From NCBI GenBank assembly GCA_023442945.1, contig JAEZWW010000008.1, forward strand, positions 75,298 to 139,297: DNA of 64,000 bases, written 5' to 3'. This document shows, piece by piece, positions 8,244 through 17,437 of this stretch. Below the pieces are notes generated by a model. That model was given only the letters and a program-made list of their open reading frames with translations, did no database searches and was not told where the DNA came from. This DNA comes from Pseudomonadota bacterium. GTDB taxonomy: Bacteria > Pseudomonadota > Gammaproteobacteria > Burkholderiales > Burkholderiaceae_C. The first letter of the stretch is position 1. The number at the start of each line of letters is the position of its first letter. The position numbers and the translations under genes are program-made.

Positions 8244-9689
8244 TCAGTGCGGCTTGAACGTCACGCGGTCCGGCACCGGCTTGGGCTCGCCCAACTGGCT
8301 CCACCAAGGCATCAGCAGGAAGAAACCGAAGTAGAACAGGGTGCCGATCATGGCCACGAGTTCGTTGGTCAACCAGGCCAGCGAGGCGTGGCTGAAGATC
8401 GGGCCGGGCACCATGATGCCCAGGATCATCAGCACGATGAACCACACCACGAAGATGCCGTACAGAGTCTTGTGCCAGTCCGGGCGGTAGCGGATCGAGC
8501 GCGCCGGGCTGCGGTCCAGCCAGGGCAGGAAGAACAGGATGATGACGGCGCCGCCCATCACGACCACGCCCCAGAACTTGGCGTCGAAGGTCTTGAGCAG
8601 GAAGATGGCCACCAGACCGGCCACCGCAGCGACGACCTTCAGGATCATCGAGCACTTGCACTTCAGGAAGCCGAAGATCACGGCGGCGGCGATGATCACG
8701 CACAAGACGTTGACCATGGTGTCGGTCGTCGCGCGCAGCATCGAATAGAAGGGCGTGAAGTACCAGACCGGCGCAATGTGCGGCGGCGTCACCAGCGGGT
8801 CGGCCGGGATGAAGTTGTTGTACTCGAGGAAGTAGCCGCCCATTTCCGGGCCGAAGAACACGACCGCGAAGAACAGCATCAGGAAGACACACACGCCCAC
8901 GATGTCGTGCACCGAGTAATACGGGTGGAACGGAATGCCATCGGCCGGCGCGTCGGGCGACCAGCGGTTGCCCTTCGGGCCCTTCTTGATCTCGATGCCG
9001 TCCGGGTTGTTGGAACCCACATCGTGCAGCGCCAACAAGTGGGCCACGACCAGGCCGATCAGCACCAGCGGCACCGCGATCACGTGGAAGCTGAAGAAGC
9101 GGTTCAGCGTCGCGTCACCCACCACGTAGTCGCCGCGGATCAGCAGCGCCAGGTCGGGGCCGACGAAGGGAATCGCCGAGAACAGGTTCACGATCACCTG
9201 GGCGCCCCAGTACGACATCTGGCCCCAGGGCAACAAGTAGCCCATGAAGGCTTCGGCCATCAGGCACAGGAAGATCGCGCAGCCAAAGATCCAGACCAAT
9301 TCGCGCGGTTTGCGGTAGCTGCCGTACAGCAGCCCGCGGAACATGTGCAGGTACACGACGATGAAGAACGCCGATGCGCCCGTCGAGTGCATGTAACGGA
9401 TAAACCAGCCGCCCGGCACATCGCGCATGATGTACTCGACCGACTCGAACGCCTTGGCGGCGTCGGGTTTGTAGTGCATCACCAGGAAGATGCCGGTGAC
9501 GATCTGGATCACCAGCACCAGCAGCGCCAACGACCCGAAGAAGTACCAGAAGTTGAAGTTCTTCGGCGCGTAGTACTCCGACATATGCTTGCGGTATTCC
9601 GCAAACGCCGTCGGGAACCGGTTGTCGAACCAGTTGTGCAGCTTCGCGCCCATGGACGCGTTCGGAGAGATTTCCTTGAATTCAGCCAT
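8244..9689 (-). CDS. petB: Ubiquinol-cytochrome c reductase, cytochrome b subunit
   Basis: Membrane core of the bc1 complex, with the quinol oxidation and quinone reduction sites and two b haems. 481 aa, with the long C-terminal region of proteobacterial forms. GGWFIRYMHSTGASAFF and the paired histidines (RYMHSTG, YLHMFRG; SFHVIAVP, VVAHLLALHDVGS) supply the haem ligands. The Qo motif is the PVWYF region after TPPHIAP. At least eight hydrophobic segments are evident. Spacing to petA is 9 bp and to petC 20 bp, consistent with one petABC operon. Confidence 0.97.
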   Translation of the reverse strand: MAEFKEISPNASMGAKLHNWFDNRFPTAFAEYRKHMSEYYAPKNFNFWYFFGSLALLVLVIQIVTGIFLVMHYKPDAAKAFESVEYIMRDVPGGWFIRYMHSTGASAFFIVVYLHMFRGLLYGSYRKPRELVWIFGCAIFLCLMAEAFMGYLLPWGQMSYWGAQVIVNLFSAIPFVGPDLALLIRGDYVVGDATLNRFFSFHVIAVPLVLIGLVVAHLLALHDVGSNNPDGIEIKKGPKGNRWSPDAPADGIPFHPYYSVHDIVGVCVFLMLFFAVVFFGPEMGGYFLEYNNFIPADPLVTPPHIAPVWYFTPFYSMLRATTDTMVNVLCVIIAAAVIFGFLKCKCSMILKVVAAVAGLVAIFLLKTFDAKFWGVVVMGGAVIILFFLPWLDRSPARSIRYRPDWHKTLYGIFVVWFIVLMILGIMVPGPIFSHASLAWLTNELVAMIGTLFYFGFFLLMPWWSQLGEPKPVPDRVTFKPH

Positions 9690-9698
9690 GACCGCCTC

Positions 9699-10325
9699 TT
9701 ATGCTTTCTTGTCTTCGCCGATCAGCAGCTTGGTGTCTGCGAGATACATGTAAGGCGGCACTTCGAGGTTGTCCGGCGCCGGCTTGTTCTTGAACACGCG
9801 GCCCGCCAGATCGAAGGTGGAGCCGTGGCAGGGGCAGAAGAAGCCGCCTTCCCAGTTGTCGGGCAGCGACGGCTGGGCGCCGGTCTGGAACTTGTCCACC
9901 GGCGAGCAGCCCAAGTGCGTGCAGATGCCCACCACCACCAGCAGTTCAGGATGGTCGGTGCGCGAACGCGCTTCGTTCTTCGCGTATTCGGGCGTGGGGA
10001 AGGCCGTGCGCTCGGACTTTGGGTCGGCGACTTCGGCGTCGGTTTTCTTGAGCGTCGCCATCTGCTCGGGCGTGCGGCGCAGGATCCACACCGGCTTGCC
10101 GCGCCATTCAACGGTCATCTTCTCGCCCGGCTTGAGGGCGGCGATGTCGACTTCCACGGCCGCACCGGCGGCCTTGGCTTTTTCGGAAGGGCTGAAGCTG
10201 CTGACGAAGGGCGTGGCCAATGCCACGGCGCCGGCAGCGCCGGCGCAACTCGAGGCGATCAACCAAGTACGCTTACTGCTGTCTAGGGGCGCGGGAGTGA
10301 AGGTGCTGGACGTTGCGTCGCTCAT
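9699..10325 (-). CDS. petA: Ubiquinol-cytochrome c reductase, Rieske iron-sulfur subunit
   Basis: Carries the 2Fe-2S cluster that accepts the first electron from quinol. 208 aa. The N-terminal helix (SSKRTWLIASSCAGAAGAVALATPF) anchors the protein and is probably handled by the Tat system. Cluster ligands lie in CTHLGC (135-140) and CPCHGS (164-169), with the two disulfide cysteines. It is the first gene of petABC and is divergent from mscL. Confidence 0.97.
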   Translation of the reverse strand: MSDATSSTFTPAPLDSSKRTWLIASSCAGAAGAVALATPFVSSFSPSEKAKAAGAAVEVDIAALKPGEKMTVEWRGKPVWILRRTPEQMATLKKTDAEVADPKSERTAFPTPEYAKNEARSRTDHPELLVVVGICTHLGCSPVDKFQTGAQPSLPDNWEGGFFCPCHGSTFDLAGRVFKNKPAPDNLEVPPYMYLADTKLLIGEDKKA

Positions 10326-10473
10326 GGCGGTCCTCTGCGGGTTCTTGTGCTCGAATCAACCCGGGATTGTAGCGGAGCGAAACAGCTGCACCGGCGCGTG
10401 TGTGCAGCGGTTGACAGGGATCAACCCATGGCAATACTGGCGACCGTCAACAACTACCCTCGGAGGGATACAC

Positions 10474-10887
10474 ATGGGCATGATGCAAGAGTTTCGCGAG
10501 TTCGCCGTCAAAGGCAACGCCATGGACCTGGCGGTCGGCGTGATCATCGGCGGCGCGTTCGGCAAGATCGTCGACTCGATCGTCGGCGATTTGGTCATGC
10601 CGATCATCGGCAAGCTGATCGGCGGGCTGGATTTTTCCAGCTACTACATCCCTCTGGCCGGCCAGGCCGCGGGCCTGAGCCTGGAAGAGGCCAAGAAGGC
10701 CGGCGCCGTCTTCGCCTACGGCAACTTCATCACCATCCTGGTCAACTTCATCCTGCTGGCCTTCATCATCTTCATGATGGTCAAGCAAATCAACCGCCTG
10801 AAGAAGGAAGAGCCGGCACCCGCACCCGAGGCACCGCCGGAAGAAGTGCAGTTGCTGCGCGAGATCCGCGACAGCCTGAAGCGCTGA
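10474..10887 (+). CDS. mscL: Large-conductance mechanosensitive channel
   Basis: Homopentameric inner-membrane channel that opens under osmotic downshock. The start at MGMMQEFREF gives 137 aa and has a good ribosome site (CGGAGG) 7 bp upstream. TM1 is AVGVIIGGAFGKIVDSIV with the family's conserved N-terminal FREFAVKGNAMDLA. TM2 is FITILVNFILLAFIIFMMV. The tail has the typical LLREIRDSL helix. It is transcribed alone and followed by a terminator inside repeat R2. Confidence 0.97.
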   Translation: MGMMQEFREFAVKGNAMDLAVGVIIGGAFGKIVDSIVGDLVMPIIGKLIGGLDFSSYYIPLAGQAAGLSLEEAKKAGAVFAYGNFITILVNFILLAFIIFMMVKQINRLKKEEPAPAPEAPPEEVQLLREIRDSLKR

Positions 10888-10904
10888 TTCAGCCCGCCCC
10901 ATCA

Positions 10905-10962
10905 GCTACCAATATCGTAGCTGCCTGCGCCCGCCGCCGTAAGGCCGCGGGCGTTTTTATTC
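10905..10962 (+). repeat. dispersed repeat R2
   Basis: Plus-oriented copy: head GCTACCAATATCGTAGCTG, then CCTGCGC. The rest has diverged into a perfect terminator hairpin. It sits between the convergent mscL and pdxA ends. Confidence 0.7.
10928..10958 (+). terminator. Rho-independent terminator of mscL, built into repeat R2
   Basis: A 7-bp stem CGCCCGC / GCGGGCG, one C-C mismatch, then GCC / GGC around a GTAA loop, followed by TTTTTA. The T-run overlaps the pdxA stop codon on the other strand. Confidence 0.85.
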
Positions 10963-12003
10963 TGAAAGCGCGCGCGCCATGCGCACCGCGGCCAGCAGGC
11001 TGTCGGCGCTGGCGTGGCCAGTGCCCGCGATGTCGAACGCGGTGCCGTGGTCCGGGCTGGTGCGCACGAAAGGCAGACCCAGCGTGACGTTCACGCCCTG
11101 CTCCACCCCCAAATACTTGACCGGGATCAAGCCCTGGTCGTGGTACATCGCGACCACCACGTCGAACTCGCCCGCACGCTGCGGCGTGGCGCGCGCGCGC
11201 ATGAAGACCGTGTCCGGCGCAAACGGGCCATGCGCATCGATCCCCTCGGCGCGCGCCTGGGCGATGGCGGGGGCGATGTGGTCGATCTCTTCACGCCCGA
11301 AAAGCCCGCCTTCCCCGGCGTGAGGATTCAGCCCCGCCACCGCGATGCGCGGTGTTTTTCGTCGCGCCGCCCCAACACTTTTGTGGGTAATCCGCAGGGT
11401 TTGCAGGATGTTGCTCGCGGTCACATTTTTGACCGCATCAAGCAAGGACAGGTGGATGCTCACCAGCACCGTGCGCAGTTCGTCGTTGGCCAACATCATG
11501 CGCACCGGCACCTCCGCCACCGGCACGCCCAGGTGCGCGGCGGCCTCGGCCTGCAGCAACTCGGTGTGGCCGGGAAAGGCGTCGTAGGGCGCGCCGGCCG
11601 CTGCCAGCGCTTCCTTGTGCAAGGGCGCGGTGACGACGGCCGCCACCTCCCCGCGCAAGGCCGCGCGCGCGGCCCAGACCACGCAGTCGCCCGCCATGCG
11701 ACCAGCCTGTGCGCTGACCTGGCCGATCGGCACCAGCGCCTGCGCCGGCACGACCTGCAGCACCGGCACACAGCGCGGTGGCGCCGTCCAGGCTTGGTCG
11801 GGCGTCTTCAGGTCGGCCACTGGCAGCGCGGGGCGACCGTCGGCCTGCAGCGCCTGGGCGCCGCGCCGCACGCTGGCCACGTCGCCTGCGACGAAGCAGC
11901 CGCGCAGCGCATCCGGCGCATCGCGAAAGGCCTTGGCGATGATTTCCGGCCCGATGCCGGCCGGGTCGCCCAGGGTGATGGCGATGGGTGGTTTTGAAGA
12001 CAA
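10957..12003 (-). CDS. pdxA: 4-hydroxythreonine-4-phosphate dehydrogenase
   Basis: NAD-dependent enzyme of the DXP-dependent pyridoxal-phosphate pathway, oxidising and decarboxylating 4-phosphohydroxy-L-threonine. 348 aa. Family motifs are GDPAGIGPE near the N-terminus, TAPLHKEAL, FPGHTELL, GLNPHAGE-GLFGREE and MYHDQGLIPVKYLG, which include the metal-binding histidines. The start is a TTG, in the sequence TTGTCTTCAAAACC. That sequence is the 3' tail of repeat R3, so the first codons derive from the repeat. nif3 lies just upstream on the same strand. Confidence 0.95.
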   Translation of the reverse strand: MSSKPPIAITLGDPAGIGPEIIAKAFRDAPDALRGCFVAGDVASVRRGAQALQADGRPALPVADLKTPDQAWTAPPRCVPVLQVVPAQALVPIGQVSAQAGRMAGDCVVWAARAALRGEVAAVVTAPLHKEALAAAGAPYDAFPGHTELLQAEAAAHLGVPVAEVPVRMMLANDELRTVLVSIHLSLLDAVKNVTASNILQTLRITHKSVGAARRKTPRIAVAGLNPHAGEGGLFGREEIDHIAPAIAQARAEGIDAHGPFAPDTVFMRARATPQRAGEFDVVVAMYHDQGLIPVKYLGVEQGVNVTLGLPFVRTSPDHGTAFDIAGTGHASADSLLAAVRMARALSE

Positions 12004-12055
12004 ATCAGGCTCCAGCCCTAGAAAAAGCTGCGCAAGCAGCTACCCAAACCATAGC
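11991..12055 (-). repeat. dispersed repeat R3
   Basis: Minus-oriented copy: head GCTATGGTTTGGGTAGCTG, then CTTGCGCAG, CTAGGGC and tail GATTTGTCTTCAAAAC. The tail contains the TTG start and first codons of pdxA. Confidence 0.85.
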
Positions 12056-12087
12056 AATCATCTTCACCCACCCCGCTTCGCACCCGC

Positions 12088-12849
12088 TCAGGCCGGGTTG
12101 TCGATCTCGATGAATTCGTGCGCGATGCCCAGCTGCGCCGCGACGTGGGCGGCCATGGCGGGGGCACCGTAGCGCTCGGTCGCGTGGTGGCCGCAGGCGT
12201 AAAAGACCGCGCCGCATTCGCGCGCCAGGTGCGCCTGCGGCTCGGAGATTTCGCCCGTGATGAAGGCCTGCGCGCCTGCGGCGATGGCCGATTCAAAGAA
12301 ACCCTGCGCGCCACCGGTGCACCACGCTACTTTTTCAATAGCTGCCCGCGCTTGCCCCACCTTCACCACGGGCTTGTTCAACACATGCTCCAGCTGCCAC
12401 TGCAGCACGTCGGCATCGGCAAACACCTCACCATCGATGCGCTGGCCGAGGAACCCCAGGTCCTGGTCACCAAAGCGGCGCACCGCCGTCAGGCCCAGGC
12501 GCTGCCCCAACTGCGCGTTGTTGCCCAGCGTGGGGTGAGCGTCCAGTGGCAGGTGGTAGGCAAAAAGGTTGATGTCGTGCGCCAGCAGGCGCTTGACGCG
12601 CTCTTTCATCCAGCCGGTGATCGTGCCGTCCTGCCCGCGCCAGAACAGGCCGTGGTGCACGAAGACGGCGTCGGCTTTGGCGGCGATGGCCGCGTCGATC
12701 AGCGCGCGGCTGGCCGTCACGCCGCTGACCAGCTTGCGGATGTCGGCCTTGCCTTCGACCTGCAGGCCGTTGGGGCCGTAGTCCTTGAAGCGCTCGGGCT
12801 GCATTTCGGTGTTGAAGGCGGCCAGCAGGGCCGATCGTTGCGTCGTCAT
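12088..12849 (-). CDS. Nif3-like dinuclear metal centre protein (DUF34)
   Basis: 253 aa member of the NIF3/YbgI family: toroidal hexamers with a two-metal site and a reported GTP cyclohydrolase-like or unknown activity. The metal-binding motif VFVHHGLFW lies near residues 60-70. The second conserved block is AWCTGGAQGFFESA, followed by FITGEISEPQAHLARE and ACGHHATERYG. The linker just before AWCTGG (KVGQARAAIEKV) is encoded by repeat R4, in a loop that varies in the family. It is upstream of pdxA with about 80 bp between. Confidence 0.92.
   Translation of the reverse strand: MTTQRSALLAAFNTEMQPERFKDYGPNGLQVEGKADIRKLVSGVTASRALIDAAIAAKADAVFVHHGLFWRGQDGTITGWMKERVKRLLAHDINLFAYHLPLDAHPTLGNNAQLGQRLGLTAVRRFGDQDLGFLGQRIDGEVFADADVLQWQLEHVLNKPVVKVGQARAAIEKVAWCTGGAQGFFESAIAAGAQAFITGEISEPQAHLARECGAVFYACGHHATERYGAPAMAAHVAAQLGIAHEFIEIDNPA
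12326..12375 (+). repeat. dispersed repeat R4 (inside nif3)
   Basis: Head GCTACTTTTTCAATAGCTG followed by CCCGCGCTTG. It lies antisense inside the nif3 coding sequence, in frame and without a stop, and encodes about 16 residues of a variable loop. The 3' half is diverged. Confidence 0.6.
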
Positions 12850-13125
12850 AAAAAAGATTTAACCGTTTGCCAAAGGGCCGGCCGGAACGCGCCGACCCAC
12901 CATACGATTCTGACGCAAGCCGTCGCCACACAAACTGTCCGGTCTATACAACCAAAACTGTGAACAGCCGTGACAAACGTTGCCAAGGGCGCTATGGTTG
13001 CCGACGCGAGCAGCTTCGCTGCGGTCGGCCACAGGGAGGGCCCGGCCGCTGGGGTCGACCTTCATCCGCCTGCCCACCGAGCGCGCTCTCAGCTTTTCAC
13101 ACACTTAGACGAGAGAAAAACTTCC

Positions 13126-13902
13126 ATGAGCCTTCACTTCAGCCGCCTGGCCAAGCTGACCCTGACCGCGCTGAGCGCCGCCACCCTCGTCGCCTGCGGC
13201 GGCGGCGACGATGAAAAGCCGCACGTGCCGCTGTCGTCCGAATGCGCGCCGCCTACCACCCTGGCCACCGCCACCAGCAACTACCAGATCAACTGGGCCG
13301 ACGGTACCGCCGCCGTGCGCAACGAAGTACTGACGATCAACGAAGTGACGCAGTACGAAGGCAAAACCGTCGTGCGCTCACGTGCCGCCGGCCGCAGCAC
13401 CTACAGCGCGCCCGTCAACCTGCAGGGCAGCCTGTCGTACGACGCGATGGAAGAGTATTACGACTGGAACAGCGACAAGAGCCGCAGCTTCCACGGCCAC
13501 GCCGGCTCTGAAAAGTTCGGTGTCGATGCCGACCAGCCGCCGCAGTACCGCATCGCCGTGGACTACTCGCCCGCGATGATCGACAAGGACTACACACCGC
13601 TGGTGCCGGGCCAGCAGTACGACTCGCCCATCAACGGCAAGGCCCTGATCACCGAAGACGAAGTCACCACGCCGGTCGTACTGAACAGCAGCACGCGCCA
13701 CACCTACGTTGGCCAGGAAACGATTTCTGTGCCCGCCGGCAACCTGCTGGCCTGCAAGTTCACGCGCCAGCCCGGTGATGGCACCGTGCAGCACGACTGG
13801 GTGCAGCACGGCACCGGCATGCTGTTGCGCCGCGTTAACCTGGACAAGCAAGGCGTTGTCCGCATCGACCAGCAGCTGATCAACACCACCGGCTTCCACT
13901 GA
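13126..13902 (+). CDS. Putative lipoprotein of unknown function
   Basis: 258 aa. I chose the ATG at MSLHFSRLAK because it begins a lipoprotein signal: basic start, hydrophobic core, lipobox LVAC with Cys24, then GGGDDE. An open extension upstream has no such features. The mature part is rich in beta-prone, polar stretches (RNEVLTINEVTQYEGKTV; YVGQETISVPAGNLLACKFTR) and ends DQQLINTTGFH. I do not recognise a family. The VPAGNLLACKF segment recalls a general pattern in periplasmic beta-barrel-like lipoproteins. It is transcribed alone and followed by a strong terminator. Confidence 0.8.
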   Translation: MSLHFSRLAKLTLTALSAATLVACGGGDDEKPHVPLSSECAPPTTLATATSNYQINWADGTAAVRNEVLTINEVTQYEGKTVVRSRAAGRSTYSAPVNLQGSLSYDAMEEYYDWNSDKSRSFHGHAGSEKFGVDADQPPQYRIAVDYSPAMIDKDYTPLVPGQQYDSPINGKALITEDEVTTPVVLNSSTRHTYVGQETISVPAGNLLACKFTRQPGDGTVQHDWVQHGTGMLLRRVNLDKQGVVRIDQQLINTTGFH

Positions 13903-13933
13903 AGCCTGGCGCTTGGTACCGCGCCAGGCTCCC

Positions 13934-13972
13934 CCACAAAAAAGCCAGCCCACCGGGCTGGCTTTTTTGTGG
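13934..13972. terminator. Strong bidirectional-type terminator
   Basis: A perfect 18-bp inverted repeat, with arms CCACAAAAAAGCCAGCCC and GGGCTGGCTTTTTTGTGG and a 3-nt loop. It carries an A-tract and T-tract, and ends the lipoprotein transcript just before the protease gene. Confidence 0.95.
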
Positions 13973-13991
13973 ATGCCGCACAATTCGTCCC

Positions 13992-15143
<1,152 letters not shown>

Positions 15144-15168
15144 GCAGGGTCACGTGCGTAGCCCCATT

Positions 15169-15233
15169 GCTACACTTTAGGTAGCTGGTCACGCAGGTGG
15201 CTGTAGAGCCAATGGTCGATTCCGGCTGAAAAC
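15169..15233 (+). repeat. dispersed repeat R5
   Basis: Head GCTACACTTTAGGTAGCTG, then GTCACGCAGGTGG, TAGAGCC and tail GATTCCGGCTGAAAAC. Downstream of the protease gene. Confidence 0.8.
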
Positions 15234-15362
15234 AGCCGCACGGCCTAAGTCCCTCACGCCAGGCGCCCGCCACCAGACGGCGGCGCCACCGGCCGGCTTG
15301 GCGCTGTCCTCCGCGTCGAACAGCGGGAAGGGCGCGCAGCGCAGCACGATGTGTCCCTGCAC
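15189..15362 (-). CDS. Small ORF or gene remnant running into repeat R5
   Basis: 57 codons from a GTG (VQGHIVLRCAPFPLFDAED...) to a TGA. About 90% of third positions in the first 40 codons are G or C, as in the real genes here, which favours true or former coding sequence. The last 15 or so codons are supplied by repeat R5, and a stop codon next to R6 cuts the frame upstream. It is most simply the remnant of a larger gene cut by repeats. I recognise no family. Confidence 0.3.
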   Translation of the reverse strand: MQGHIVLRCAPFPLFDAEDSAKPAGGAAVWWRAPGVRDLGRAAVFSRNRPLALQPPA

Positions 15363-15397
15363 GGTGCCGCGATGGGGCCGCGGCGAAGCGCCCGCTC

Positions 15398-15456
15398 GCT
15401 ACACTCTCGATAGCTGCTTGCGCTGACTGTTCTAGCGCGCAAGGGCGATTGCCCCA
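15398..15456 (+). repeat. dispersed repeat R6
   Basis: Head GCTACACTCTCGATAGCTG, then CTTGCGCTGAC, TCTAGCGC and GGCGATT. Second of three copies in this gap. Confidence 0.75.
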
Positions 15457-15542
15457 ATACCCGTGGGGCCTCGGGAGCACGCCTTCGTCAGCGACTTGAG
15501 AAGAACGGTGCGGATACGACCTTGCGCTTGTCCGCGTCTGAC

Positions 15543-15600
15543 GCTCTATTTTTGGTAGCTGCTCGCGCAGGCTGTTCTAGGGCGAGCAGCCCAAAACACC
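15543..15600 (+). repeat. dispersed repeat R7
   Basis: Head GCTCTATTTTTGGTAGCTG, then CTCGCGCAGGCTG, TCTAGGGC and a shortened tail CCCAAAACACC. Closest to the tatC end. Confidence 0.75.
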
Positions 15601-15633
15601 TGAACCCCCCTCGCGCCCTAACGGCACGCGGCT

Positions 15634-16443
15634 TCAGGACTTGGCGACTTCCGTCGACTCGCCCTCTTCGTCCGGGGCCTTGGTGTGCTTGATGAACAGC
15701 TTGGCGGCCCAGATGCCGACCTCGTACAGCAAGCACATGGGGATGGCCAAGGCCAGCTGCGACACCACGTCGGGCGGGGTGACGACGGCAGCGATGACGA
15801 AGGCCAGGACGATGAAGTAGCCGCGGAACTGCTTGAGTTGGTCGATGGTGACCACACCGATGCGCGCCAGCACGACGACGGCGATCGGCACTTCAAACGC
15901 CAGGCCGAAGGCCAGGAACATGGTCATGACGAAGCCCAGGTAGGCCTCAATGTCTGGTGCGGCGGTGATGCTCTTGGGTGCAAAGCTCTGGATGAAGGCA
16001 AACACCTTGCCAAACACCAGGAAATAACAGAACGCGACACCGGCGAAAAACAGCAGCGTGCTGGAGATGACCAGCGGCAGCACCATCTTCTTTTCGTGCG
16101 AGTACAGGCCAGGCGCGACAAAAGCCCAGACCTGGTAGAGCACGACGGGCAGCGCGATCAGGAATGCCGCCATCAGCAGGATCTTCAGCGGCACCATGAA
16201 AGGCGAGATGACCGAGGTGGCGATCATCGTGGCGCCCGCCGGCAGATGCGCCACCAGCGGCGCGGCCAGCAGGTCGTACAGCTGGCCGGGGCCGGGGTAC
16301 AGCGCCAGCACGCCCGCCACCACGCCCACGGCGACCAGCGCCTTGATCAGGCGGTCGCGCAGCTCCATCAGGTGCGCGACGAAGGGCTGCTCGGTACCGG
16401 CCAGTTCGTCTTCAGGGTCGGGCTTGGAATTCGGATCGGTCAT
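15634..16443 (-). CDS. tatC: Twin-arginine translocase subunit TatC
   Basis: Polytopic receptor of the Tat pathway that binds the RR signal peptide of folded exported proteins. 269 aa with six hydrophobic segments. The conserved cytoplasmic start HLMELRDRLIKA, the FMVPLKILLM and YQVWAFVAPGLYSHEKK loop and the FGLAFEVPI motif are present. The hydrophilic tail is longer than in E. coli (KHTKAPDEEGESTEVAKS). Last gene of tatABC; the Rieske protein encoded nearby is a likely Tat client. Confidence 0.97.
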   Translation of the reverse strand: MTDPNSKPDPEDELAGTEQPFVAHLMELRDRLIKALVAVGVVAGVLALYPGPGQLYDLLAAPLVAHLPAGATMIATSVISPFMVPLKILLMAAFLIALPVVLYQVWAFVAPGLYSHEKKMVLPLVISSTLLFFAGVAFCYFLVFGKVFAFIQSFAPKSITAAPDIEAYLGFVMTMFLAFGLAFEVPIAVVVLARIGVVTIDQLKQFRGYFIVLAFVIAAVVTPPDVVSQLALAIPMCLLYEVGIWAAKLFIKHTKAPDEEGESTEVAKS

Positions 16444-16548
16444 GGGATGTGCGATTGTCGCCGACGGGGCCCGTGGCCCTCAGCGACCCTGGTGAGAGCA
16501 GCGACGGTGTTCAAGACCGGGCACGGCCGTGTCAGCGCGGACTGCGCC

Positions 16549-17043
16549 TCACGCGCCGGGCTTGCGCGGGCGGTAACGCGCCACGCGCGCGGCACCCGAC
16601 TGCACCTGCCGGCGCACGCCCTGGCGCGCCTTGTACCACTGGGGCGTAGCCCCGCGCTTGAGGCGCCAGTTCTTGGCCGGGTGGCGGTATTCGGGCGGCG
16701 GCGGCGTCCAGCCGTTGCCGATGCTGTTGGCGCTATCGGCGGACGAGCCGCTGCCGTCCAGACCGGAGGTCGCTTCGTTCCAGTCTTTTTCGAAGTCGGC
16801 CTTGGTGGAGTAGACGCCTTTTTCGACCTCACGGCCGGCCTCTTCCACCGATTCCTTCATCTTCTTGAGCTCGTCCAGGTCCATCGCCCGGTTGACCTCG
16901 GCCTTGACGTCGGACACGTAGCGCTGTGCCTTGCCCAGCAAGGTGCCCACCGTGCGGGCCACGCGCGGGAGCTTTTCAGGACCGATGACGATCAGCGCCA
17001 CGGCGCCGATCAAGGCCATCTTGGAAATACCCAGGTCAATCAT
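16549..17043 (-). CDS. tatB: Twin-arginine translocase subunit TatB
   Basis: Forms the receptor complex with TatC. 164 aa: a short hydrophobic N-terminal helix (MALIGAVALIVIGPEKLP) with the conserved GPEKLP hinge, an amphipathic helix (RVARTVGTLLGKAQRYV), then a long charged and disordered tail ending in basic residues (RYRPRKPGA). It lies between tatA and tatC. Confidence 0.96.
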   Translation of the reverse strand: MIDLGISKMALIGAVALIVIGPEKLPRVARTVGTLLGKAQRYVSDVKAEVNRAMDLDELKKMKESVEEAGREVEKGVYSTKADFEKDWNEATSGLDGSGSSADSANSIGNGWTPPPPEYRHPAKNWRLKRGATPQWYKARQGVRRQVQSGAARVARYRPRKPGA

Positions 17044-17110
17044 GTTGCGCAGCCGCTAAAACCAGCCAGCGCCCGGCACGGGCGCCGCGTGGCCGGGAAA
17101 CCCCCGGCAC

Positions 17111-17341
17111 TCAGCTCTTTTCCTTGGCCTGGACGTCGATGGTTTCCTTGCTGGCCGACGGGTTGTTGGCGACCTGGCCAGCCGGTGTCTCGGCATCCGA
17201 AGCGCCGTCCTTCATCCCGTCCTTGAAACCTTTCACGGCGCCGCCCAGGTCGCTGCCCATGTTCTTGAGCTTTTTGGTGCCAAAAATCATGACGACGATC
17301 AGCAGAACGATCAGCCAGTGCCAAATGGAAAACGAACCCAT
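17111..17341 (-). CDS. tatA: Twin-arginine translocase subunit TatA
   Basis: Pore-forming subunit. 76 aa: N-terminal helix GSFSIWHWLIVLLIVVMIFG, the FGTKKLKNMG hinge, an amphipathic helix with GGAVKGFKDGM, and a short acidic tail. First of tatABC and downstream of hinT. Confidence 0.97.
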   Translation of the reverse strand: MGSFSIWHWLIVLLIVVMIFGTKKLKNMGSDLGGAVKGFKDGMKDGASDAETPAGQVANNPSASKETIDVQAKEKS

Positions 17342-17437
17342 GATGTTTCTCCTTGCGCTGCATTCAGCGCGATAGACGGGATTTTAGACGGCGGGGCGCT
17401 TCAGCGGTTCCGCGACTGCCCCAGGTCTCTGTGCGGC

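Larger units (their letters stand above)
15144..15633. other. 490-bp gap between protease gene and tatC holding three repeats
   Basis: The gap contains repeats R5, R6 and R7 in the same orientation and, between R5 and R6, a short open frame with strong codon bias on the minus strand. I see no other gene. Confidence 0.7.

Noticed and set aside
7456..8892. A 478-codon cytochrome c1 reading from the longest open frame
   Set aside because: The N-terminal half overlaps petB in another frame. The true protein begins with a signal peptide at 8223.
8247..10286. A 679-codon open frame opposite petB and petA
   Set aside because: Antisense of genes with certain identity; composition rich in His, Asp and Arg with no known family.
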